DNA of 64,000 bases from the NCBI GenBank assembly GCA_039566865.1, contig CM076955.1, forward strand, positions 16,158,501-16,222,500, given 5' to 3'. The notes beneath the pieces were generated by a model that saw only the letters and a list, made by a program, of their open reading frames with translations, was not told the origin of the DNA and did not search any database. The stretch is from Aurelia coerulea (lineage: Eukaryota > Cnidaria > Scyphozoa > Semaeostomeae > Ulmaridae). How positions within the stretch are numbered: position 1 is the first letter of the stretch; the number at the start of each line of letters is the position of its first letter. The translations under genes and the position numbers were made by a program. Positions 55,698 to 64,000 of the stretch are shown here, piece by piece.

Positions 55698-55919
55698 TAT
55701 TACAAAATCTACACTTGTTATTGGCTCATGTTTAAAATCGGACACATATTTTTCCCGTTGCAGCACCTCGCAAACGATCGAACTTTTCAATATGTACAAT
55801 AGGCTAGCTAGGCCTGCAGGCCGTAATGATAATGTTGATACAACCAGGGGAACAGGATGAGGTTGCTATGACTTTATAAAATATTGAATCTTTGCAAGAT
55901 GTAAAACTTCAACTTAAAG

Positions 55920-56108
55920 CTATGTTTTCTTTACAATTTTTGACAAAGTAGTATCAATAATGTGAGTTTGATTGCAGAATAATTCCAATGTCATACTGCT
56001 CAGGAATGCAGGTATGGAAGATCCACGTCGTAGGTAGGTATCAATAGCGTCTTTGCATTGTTTTGAAAACTCAGTTTCTATCATCTGCATCTCGTCTTCA
56101 GGTGTGTT
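55920..56108 (-). CDS. MAD1L1: MAD1 spindle checkpoint protein, terminal coding exon
   Basis: The minus strand has a TCGACAG acceptor, then 62 codons and a stop (TAG at 55922-55920). The product begins NTPEDEMQMIETEFSKQC, continues AIDTYLRRGSSIPAFLSSMT and LELFCNQ, then a short extension ending KIVKKT. Human MAD1 ends with M.LLETEFS, HLRR.DSIPAFLSSLTLELF, so the match is strong. This is the final helix of the MAD1 C-terminal (RWD-fold) domain that docks checkpoint proteins at kinetochores. It joins in phase 0 to the exon at 58643-58786. It has a tail of about a dozen residues after LELF that differs from vertebrate MAD1. Confidence 0.93.
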   Translation of the reverse strand, partial: NTPEDEMQMIETEFSKQCKDAIDTYLRRGSSIPAFLSSMTLELFCNQTHIIDTTLSKIVKKT

Positions 56109-57297
56109 CTGTCGATTGATAAAAGAAAGATTTTCCGAATAACCGAGGAGAGAAAAAGTTAAACTATTTGCAAGAGCCTACAACAAAACATGATTGTATC
56201 AACATTCTGCGGATCGACAAGAGAAACGAGTTTTGAATAACCGAGGGGAGAAAAAGTTCTCCATTTTCCAAGGGTATGCGACAAAATACGACGTTGTCAA
56301 CATGACAAAAAATGGAAAAACCTTGCAGCTTGAAGAGCAGAGACTAGCAGAGAGAGGCCATGGAAAATCAAGAGAGAAAAAATAGAAGCTACTTTTAATG
56401 GGCAGCATGCTTAAGCCTTTAGTAGATGTTTCTCATTCTACGTTATAAGGAAACTTCATATTTCAACGAGCTGATGAATAAACAGGATTTTTGAAAGTTT
56501 TTTATACCGGCTGTTCTAAGAAAAGTCTTTCTTTTCAAGAAAACATTGAAGCTTGATTGCAAGGCTGATCTTCAAATTTGCTGGGCAAGTAGATCAGTTA
56601 TAACTCGTATTTTTGATTGCTTTGAAATTTTGCAATTGTGGCTCTTTACAGGGCTGCCTGGCTTTGAAGCATACTACAAACAAGACAAATGGTTACCAGA
56701 TCACTTTCTATGCGTATATCAAGCTTGTAACTTGGGTCATAAATGACGGGAAGGAAGGCACACTATCATTGGAGGCTTGAACGAGGAAGAAAAACTCCAA
56801 AAATTTAGCTTTCATGCGAGAATTACAGTGTTGACTAAAGACTATACAGTGGCCTCGCCGCAAATGAGCACCCTAAGACTTTGCCTTGTTTTGACCTCTT
56901 TGAGTAAATTCAAAATAAAGAGGGCTTGTGCGTAGTTGTAATAAAAAACCCCATGAAAATAGTTTGCATCCCATTGAGTTGACTCCTGTTCATTTTCATT
57001 CATATTTTTCAAAGAACACAATTATGGTGAATTTTTCAAATTTGCCTACCTCCTTCGTCTTTCGTAGCCGTGTTTTTATTTTACTCCCTTTAAAGTTTTG
57101 TTTTACCCCAAATGAAAATAATATGTCACAAAAGCTTGCTCCGTCTCTCAGGATTAAATCTAAAGCAAAATCGACAAGTTCCGGCTTTCCGTTCGTGTTC
57201 CAGGGGGTTATACTTAGGAAGCATTCAGATTGTTTGTTTTCGTCCTTTTTGAGCACCGTGTAGCACTTCGATTCTCTGTGAAGCAGTAGACCTTATA

Positions 57298-57922
57298 CTG
57301 GATGGGTCAGAAAAAAGAATCCCCGCTTGGAAGGCCACTGCTCCATGAATATCAAAGCAATAATATTTAAAACTGTCTTGTTTTATTGCCAATACGTTCA
57401 ATTAGGTTCAGTAATTTACCCGGCTTTAATTGGCCATTCCTTTCCGCAGATATGGGTGACATTCTGCAGAAAGCCCCTTTCAAAAACCTGCAAAAACGAA
57501 TGAAAACAATGAGCAAATTTTCCTTCCTAAAATTGATGACACTCACATAAATTCATGTATTTTGTCCTCTTGGGAGAATGGAATCCCTCTGAATAGGTCA
57601 TCGATACCAAGGGGAGGACTTGTTCATCCTCTCAAGAGCATGTGCTAAAGCGTCCACAAGTCATTGCTGTAAGGGCATTGTAAGGCAGAAATGTTAGGGA
57701 AATTTGTTCATGATTTTGGGTACGTTTTCAAGGTTTTTTGAAGAGGCTTTCTCGAGAAAATCCCTCATAATTTGAGAATGGAGTGGCCGATCCCAGTCGG
57801 GTAAATTTTATAGTAGATTTGAACATTTCTACCATTAAACTATATATTTGCCGATATCATTGTCTTGATATCCAGGGAGCCGTGACCTTTCAAAAGGGGA
57901 TTCTTTTTTCTGACTCACTTCT
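57298..57922. mobile_element. CCGGGT-subfamily foldback element (copy 6)
   Basis: The left end TGGATGGGTCAGAAAAAAG and the right end CTTTTTTCTGACTCACTT are worn CCGGGTGAGTC ends. Arms share GGCCACTGCTCC / GGAGCCGTGACC and GCAGAAA blocks. It abuts a one-arm fragment of the 2833-3081 palindrome (57921-58075). It lies in the MAD1 intron. Confidence 0.65.
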
Positions 57923-58075
57923 ACAAAAGAGCCTGGATCGAGGATTTTATACGTGAGGTTCGATCGAGTGGCGTTAGAGCTTCTATTACTAGTGTTCGCA
58001 TTCGAAAATTCCACAAAATGTGACAAATATCGTTCGATTCTGATTGTTTTCAGAATAGATAAAAAGGTCTATTAT
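57921..58075. mobile_element. One-arm fragment of the 2833-3081 palindrome family
   Basis: CTACAAAAGAGCCTGGATCG … GAGGTTCGATCGAGTGGCGT … ATAAAAAGGTCTATT matches one arm of 2833-3081, then continues differently. Confidence 0.65.
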
Positions 58076-58642
58076 ATCACTCCATGAGAATCTCATATGC
58101 CTTTCATAAGAAATCCTCTTATATTCATGAAAAATTCAACGTCTGTAAACAGAAGGCTGCAGTCTCTTTACGCCAGTTCCTGAGTCGTTTGACTTCGTTT
58201 TTAACTGAAAGAACAATACCGGGGTTGGTATGGTTGATGATAAAATATAAGATTGCACTGTTATGAATGGCGTGTCGTACTTTTTCCCATCACTTTTCGT
58301 CTCCTCTCTGCGAAATGGCAAATTGACATAAGCGACCGCAGAATAGAGACGTCATGAAGCGCAAAGAATTTGTGCCTTCTAACGTCACGCTCATCGAAAA
58401 TGAGGCCACCCTTAATGGCTGCTAGCCCCTTTATCGTGTACTGATGGGCCAAATGGCGACAAACTACAACGATGTTTGGCCTAAATTCGCAGAATGTTTG
58501 ACTAATTTACAGTTGTTACGAAAGCCAAATTGTGGAAAAAAGTTGATAGTTTGCGGCCGCAGTTGGTAAGTTTATTTTCTAGCATAAATTATACAAACCC
58601 CGGAATGGTCCTTTAAGTTGGTGTGAACAACAAAACTCTTAC

Positions 58643-58786
58643 CTCAAATAAGAAAAAATCATCTGGACTCTCGGCATACATGGACAGAAGTTTGAACTTG
58701 TTCATGTTATTTCCAACCATATCATGTTTGTAGCCATACAGCTGATAAACACCTTCTCGGAAAGTGTGCACTGAATTTTGGAACAC
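58643..58786 (-). CDS. MAD1L1: MAD1 spindle checkpoint protein, penultimate coding exon
   Basis: A 144-nt phase-0 exon on the minus strand, between a CTCCATAG acceptor and a GTAAGA donor. The product begins VFQNSVHTFREGVYQLYGYK and ends FKLLSMYAESPDDFFLFE. Human MAD1 has VF…I.EFR.ACYTLTGY followed by YRLTSLYAEHPGDCLIF, giving the same order and spacing. The segment starts the MAD1 C-terminal domain after the coiled coil. The remaining exons, which encode the long coiled coil and MAD2-binding motif, are not seen between 58787 and 64000. Confidence 0.93.
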
Positions 58787-58829
58787 CTATGGAGAACAGT
58801 GAATATTAAGGGGTGAGTTGGGTTTTATT

Positions 58830-59055
58830 ATTATTACTTGATTGCACAGTGTTGTTCTTAATAAATACTGGTTCTTCTATAGTCAAACTGTCAAGCCTTA
58901 ACAAAAGGCCTCAGACAGAAAGTACTTTCCTAAGAACATGCGCTGTTCCAAGGAGGGCAGATTTTTGGAGTACTCGCATGTCTGTCCGAATATCCAGTTG
59001 CTCCAGGAAGTATGTCAGCTTCTTTGGAATTGATCCTAATGCTCCAATAACAATG
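58830..59055 (-). pseudogene. LINE/retroelement RT C-terminal fragment
   Basis: The minus strand reads VPIVIGALGSIPKKLTYFLE, then LQKSALLGTAHVLRKVL and a stop. This is the recurring cnidarian retroelement ending PIVIGALG..PK.LE.WLE…QK.ALLGTA.ILRKVL. It is intronic to MAD1 and in the same orientation. Confidence 0.75.
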
Positions 59056-59062
59056 GGTACAG

Positions 59063-59082
59063 CTTTATTATTATTATTATTA

Positions 59083-59122
<40 letters not shown>

Positions 59123-59156
59123 CATAACTATTATTATTATCATTATTATTATTATT
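59063..59156. repeat. (ATT)n microsatellite
   Basis: About 90 bp of TTATTATT units with a few interruptions, between two LINE fragments. It may be a LINE tail expanded by slippage. Confidence 0.9.
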
Positions 59157-59159
59157 ATA

Positions 59160-59420
59160 AACTTCTTAAAAGTTGGTTGTAAAAAATAGCTCTAATACAA
59201 GAACTAATAAAGACCAACTATTCACAAAAACAAAAGAAATTACAGTTCATCAACAGTAACCTAAAATACCCTATTTACATATTTTGCAACGGAAATTCTC
59301 TCCATTCCATTTGTTTATGCATGACTAGATGGAATAGACGGAGAGGTGGCAATTTTTGTATGATTAGGCAGGGAATTCTATAATATGCTACTATGAAAAG
59401 ATAAGCTGTCAGAGTCAGGG
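59160..59420 (-). pseudogene. Decayed LINE RT C-terminus
   Basis: The minus strand reads DSDSLSFHSSIL.NSLPNHTKIA and a degraded tail, resembling the SFH..ILWNSLP block of LINE RTs. It has stops. It lies immediately beside the ATT tract. Confidence 0.5.
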
Positions 59421-59588
59421 GATAATAAACTTTAAAAAATCATTAAAATTTAGAAGATGAGGAGATAGGTATTGGAGTAGACGTAGCGCATTCACTGCAA
59501 ATAAGTACAGCAATATTACGTTGTAACGAACTCCCTGACACTGTACTTTCGGAAACAGCGAACCGTCACTATCTGCCCCAGCTGCATG

Positions 59589-59963
59589 TATTTTTTTTAT
59601 GAGAAACTAAGAATTTGGGCCAGTACTGAAAGTTTCTTAAAATTATCAGATTTTGAGTACTCAGAGCTTCTTGCGAGTTTCTTAGTGGTTCCATACCAAT
59701 CTTCATGATCACAATCTGTGCCCTCGTGAACATTTCAAAACAATGTTTTTAAGGCTTTCCAATGTTTAGACATTACTCAAGTACCTTACGAGTAATATGA
59801 TACAGGAAACAAATGAAAGTAAGGTAAAAGTATGTTAAGGATTTCCTTTATCAAACTAAATAGTTTCTTAACTTATGTTCTCCCAGTACTGGAGTTTCTT
59901 AATTTTTTGGCGATCTGAGAATTGAGTTTCTTATTGGCAGTTTCTCATATAAAAAAATACGTG
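59589..59963. mobile_element. CACGTTTTTTTATAAGAAAC element, copy C
   Basis: Ends ATTTTTTTTATGAGAAACT and TATAAAAAAATACGTG. The interior GGCCAGTACTGAAAGTTTCT and TTAATTTTTTGGCGATCTGA match copy D (62656-62993) in reverse orientation. Confidence 0.75.
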
Positions 59964-60090
59964 TATTCTTCTTAAATCATTTGGGAAAACTCTTCTCTAG
60001 GAAATTAAAGTCTGCCTCACATTAGATTTCAGGTGTATTGATCTGCAAATATTTATGTGCAAATATATAAAATAAAAAAGTCTTAAAGGA

Positions 60091-60302
60091 GAATGGCAGC
60101 GTAAAACTATCTTTTGCCACATAACGGAAGTTTAGACGTAGATTCCAAATCTGAAAACATTTTTGAAATATCTCTTTTCGTTTGAGAGTTAGGGGCCCGC
60201 GAAGTGGCGGGAAACGCCCTTTTACGAAAAAGGACGGGATTGATTGCGTATTCTCCCGCAGCATGTCACGCATTGCTTGTGACGTCAAATGCGATCAGTG
60301 GT
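60091..60302. repeat. GGCAGCGTAAAA-ended repeat, left part
   Basis: Begins GGCAGCGTAAAACTATC and contains TGACGTCAAATGCGATCAGTG. The same ends in reverse orientation are seen at about 63790-64000 (CACTGATCACATTTGACGTCA … TTTTTTTACGCTGCC), truncated by the window edge. Confidence 0.55.
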
Positions 60303-62655
60303 CAGAATGCGAAATAGGCCCATCAAGTGGGAAGCAGTGAAGAACTCGTATCATCACCATCAGCGACGAGACGACTCTTCGGTTTCAACAAAAATTTGGT
60401 TGACAAAACTTTAGATTTCATGTTAGGGTTTATGGAAGGCTGTGGTCTAATGGAAATGAAGGGAAAGTGGTTTGTCCATCATCACCAGGTCCGATTGGAT
60501 GCCGAAGGAGACAGAGAAGAGACGGGAATCAAACGATGTCCCAAACGAAACACTCTATCCAGAATAGCGATTCCAGACTTTTGACTTCCAAAACAGGTGA
60601 TCTTTGATTACTATCTTCTACTTTTACCAATAACTTTCTCTCCTCAGTTACATAGGAATTATTTTATTTGTTGGTTGCCGTTCTTTATCTTGTGTAGGCC
60701 TATGACATGAGTATTTTACGTGATTATAAATGGGGCATCTTTGGTGAGTTCCATACGAGTTTTTGCAAGTTCTGTTTCTTATTTCGTCCTTTCAAAAACC
60801 CTGCAATTACTCATAAAAATACTTGTTGTATCAAAAAGTTCTTTCCCAGTCCTAACTTATAGTGAATGCATTTAGAGGATTCCCTACATTTTACATAATT
60901 GTATTTTCAGGTATCATCAAGGGATGCATGACAGTTGAAGTGTGTTTCCACAAGATTTATACAAGATATACTTGTATTCTAAAAGCTGACAAGGAAGGGA
61001 TCCTGTGTACAGCCACAGTTAGCATGCAACTGACATAATTACAGAATGAAAAATGTTTCTCTTCTCATGTTTGAAGAGTGAAAACATTATCTTACAACTA
61101 ACAGCTGAGGGAGTGTCTATGTGTTGAACACAATGGGACATTAAACAGAATATAACACAAAAGGGCCTTTTCATGATTACTCCATTTACTTAACTTCCTG
61201 TGGCATAGCAGATATTGATGAAATATTTCATATTTGGTAACTTCACTAACAAGCAACAAATTAGTTGTTTGTGATTGTTGCATAACCCATCCAAATGTCC
61301 TTGGAAATCATTCTGGTCAACTTTCAAGTTTTGGACAAAGAAGTTTGTAAAAAAGACACTGACAAATACAGTAAATATATGTGTTGCCTGTGCGAAAATA
61401 CAAGGCCATGTAAAAGCAATTTACAAGCCCTGTAGTTGTGGCCTTGTAGCATTTTTTTGCTAATTAGCCTTGTAGAACCCTGGTGGGTGGCAATCCTGTG
61501 TTAGACTGGTTGTAGCTTGGAATCTTACTGATAGCCTTGTAATTTTCTTCAAAGGCTAGTACAAGGTCATAACAAGGTCATAATCCCCGCTTCAAGGCTA
61601 ACACTTGGCCTGTACACTTGATACTCTACCCTTGGCCTTTTATTTTTGTACAGGTGATACTCTAGCTGTTGTCAGTTTTTTGCTTGTATTGCATACATAT
61701 ACTGTGGAAATGAAGAAGAAACTATTTTCCAGCTGTTGAAGTCCAATTCATCAGACATGAGAATTCACTGTTTTAAGTATTCCAAGGGCTTTATAAGGGT
61801 ACAAGGAAAATTCCACCCATAGCAGAATTCAAAGAAATCAACACAGCAGTTAATTAAAGCTCACTCAGACCAAGTGGAAAAAGTTTCTTTTTGATATTCT
61901 TAGCATTAGCCATTTCCTTGTTTAGCTAAATATAACAGAGATGTGTTGGCATTTCCTTCAGCAAATTTATAACCTCCATTAATTATGCACCTTGATTAAA
62001 CATGTGTTGATTCCACTGAAAGTTTTGGCTACAAACAAAGTGTGGTTTTTGAACATTGTTGTTATGAAAATCTTTCAAAAACTTGGCATGAAAAATGGAT
62101 CTTTTCGGTGTCTTACAAAAGAATCCTGATAGGACAAATTATATTTGTTCACATTTTTATAAGAAATTTTAACCAAATTTTCAATGTGTTCAACAGTGCC
62201 ACCATACCATATGAAATCCACCATGGAAATGGGTGGCACTCAATCAAAATTTTTGAATGAAAATGTGAAAAATGTCTTCCACAGTATATAGCTAAATGAT
62301 CTATTGTACATATGTAAGTTGTCATTCTGGAAAAATTTACCATCTAAGTCTAATAATATTCTTTACTTTCTCAATTATTTCAGAACAAGGTATTTAATTG
62401 TACATTTCTGTTGTCCATACTGTGCTTCTTTCCATAATTAAAGGTGTCCATTTTATGATTAAAATGTCTCCTTTTGAATCCAAACTTGAATGATTTGATT
62501 TGTGGCCAACAAGTCAGGGACAAACTGAAAGGGAGGATTATGAACTATATTTATGTACAAAATGCAAACGTTAAAGCCTGAATACCTGGCTTACAAGAGA
62601 CTGTAAGATTTTCAAATGCTAGACCAATAGTTGACAGGAATTTCATAATATTGTA

Positions 62656-62993
62656 CACATATTTTTTTAAATAAGAAACTGCCCATAAGAAACTCAACTC
62701 TCAGATCGCCAAAAAATTAAGAAACTCCAGTACTGGGAAAATATAAGTTAACAAAATACTTATTTGATAAAGGAAACCCTTGGCATATTTTTGCTTTACT
62801 TTCACTTGACCCGTGCATCACATTACTCATAAGGTATTTGAGTAATGTTCACAAGGGCACAGGTAATGAAGATGAAGATTGTTTGTGGAACCTCTAAGAA
62901 ACCTGTAAGAAACTATGAGTACTCAAAATCTGATAATTTTAAGAAACTTTCAGCACTGGCCTAAATTCTTGGTCGCTTATAAAAAATATGTGT
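62656..62993. mobile_element. CACGTTTTTTTATAAGAAAC element, copy D
   Basis: Reverse copy of 59589-59963 with TAAGAAACT motifs near both ends, TA at 62654-62655, and the right end AAAAAATATGTGTG. Confidence 0.75.
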
Positions 62994-63289
62994 GTTGCAA
63001 GTACTATCCAGGTGATAGAATGCCTACTGAAATGTGTTATCAAAGGCAGATAAAATGAGCAGAGATTGATTGGGTGGGCACAATGAAGTTGATATGAAAT
63101 AAGTTTAGAAGCAATCCATTTTATTTAATCTTGTTTTTTTCTTACTCGCAGTGCATAAGGCCACATATTATGATCATTCAAGCCCTTCAGACATGTTTTT
63201 GTCATGAAAAAAAATCTAAAATAACTGATTTCTAACCTTAGATTGACCCTACATATTTCCCACATATTTAGGTAGTCTTACCTTTTCAG

Positions 63290-63451
63290 TGGTGCCACAC
63301 AGTTGCCAAGGTTTTCTGTTATTGAGAATTTCATTGAGACTCAATATTTAATTCGTCAACATTGGTTGTTCACTTCCTCTTGCTTGGATGACTTTCGTGC
63401 CTTGCATGATCTGGTCTGGCCTGCCCTTTCGTCCCCATCACATATTGTTAG
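63290..63451 (+). other. Candidate exon of an unrecognised plus-strand gene
   Basis: CTTACCTTTTCAG precedes 162 nt that are open in one frame (one base, 53 codons starting GATQLPRFSVIENFIETQYL, then two bases) and end AG|GTAAGG. Both splice sites are good, and the composition (RQHWLF, DDFRALHDLVWPAL) looks protein-like. I recognise no family, and no partner exon was found. On the opposite strand an AAAG|GTAAGA donor also reads here, so strand is uncertain. Confidence 0.3.
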
Positions 63452-64000
63452 GTAAGGATTGCATCTCTTGTTAATGTAGTTTAGCTACTTTGCTATGAGC
63501 ACCCCAAAACATTCAAGAACGTTTGACTAGCTTCGAACTGGTCATCATCAAAATACCTTCGACTTCGTACGTTTGGCCACTGGCCAGGTTGGAAAACATG
63601 CGTGACAATGGAATCCATTTGGAACGGAAAATAGCGACGTCTCCTCGAAATCTTTGATGTGGAAGTACCCTGCTCATTGAAAACAAATTATCTGCTGTCT
63701 TCCAAACAGTTATATGGGTTAAAATGAGCCATTCTGCAAGCTTCCTTCGCCAACTCCTGCATTGGCCTAACCAAACGATGCTGTTGTGGGACCGCCGACC
63801 GAAAACCACTGATCACATTTGACGTCACACATCCGAAATCAATTCTCGGAAACGACAATGAACGAGAATTGTCCCGCAGAGAAATGTGCAATAGAAAGTG
63901 CTATTATTCAAAAACTAAACGAAATATACAAAAAATTACTTCACGATCGTGTTTCCCATGATAAATAGCATAACATATCAAAAAATTTTTTTACGCTGCC

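Noticed and set aside
60327..60584. 85-codon plus-strand ORF followed by a possible donor
   Set aside because: No known domain, the stop codon precedes the donor-like GTGATC, and no partner exon could be matched. It lies beside a dispersed repeat and is left unannotated.
1..64000. CRISPR arrays, bacterial operons, prophage or plasmid features
   Set aside because: Spliced metazoan genes, LINEs and SINEs are present throughout, and the tandem repeats lack the regular repeat-spacer pattern.

Overview
The window is eukaryotic, AT-rich and intron-rich, and is packed with small DNA transposons and LINE debris. It is best explained as a piece of an invertebrate metazoan genome. I favour an anthozoan cnidarian (stony coral or sea anemone), judging from the retroelement and foldback repeat types and the compact gene style. 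That placement is an inference, not a proof. Four conserved animal gene types can be read from the sequence, and most of their exons are too short or lack a Met, so they do not appear as long ORFs.

(1) 2.0-6.7 kb, minus strand: three phase-0 exons of an IFT56/TTC26 (DYF-13) homologue, the N-terminal part of an intraflagellar transport TPR protein. The rest of the gene lies beyond the left edge. (2) 9.3-25.6 kb, plus strand: an RBFOX-type RNA-binding protein. Nine exons with mutually consistent phases run from just before the RRM to a C-terminus ending Gln-Pro-Tyr, and a candidate short first coding exon lies at 9264. The RRM exons of 54 and 93 nt match the vertebrate RBFOX exon sizes as I know them. 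The IFT56 and RBFOX genes are head to head, with about 2.6 kb between their nearest recognised coding exons. (3) 41.4-42.6 kb and 49.7-51.2 kb, plus strand: two intronless type II membrane sulfotransferases of the heparan sulfate glucosaminyl 3-O-sulfotransferase family. (4) 55.9-58.8 kb, minus strand: the last two coding exons of the spindle checkpoint protein MAD1. Earlier exons are not recognisable up to the right edge.

The remainder is mostly repeats. At least nine and probably eleven G/C-tract-capped elements carry 8-bp (in some cases 7- or 10-bp, some imperfect) flanking direct repeats, suggesting hAT-like MITEs. Five copies of an AGCATAGG-ended MITE are present, four of them with 9-10-bp target duplications. 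A set of long foldback elements has CCGGGT ends at TA sites. A 773-bp element with an 8-bp duplication is nested in another foldback element. Two tRNA-derived SINE families are present. About ten LINE reverse-transcriptase C-terminal fragments are also present, several with (ATT)n-like tails.

The genes do not form a pathway together. The gene-poor stretch from 25.7 to 55.9 kb holds only the two sulfotransferases. I found no bacterial features, CRISPR array, rRNA or convincing intact tRNA gene. The most informative biology is the repeat landscape, where target-site duplications and one related empty site can be read directly, and the reconstructed small-exon genes.
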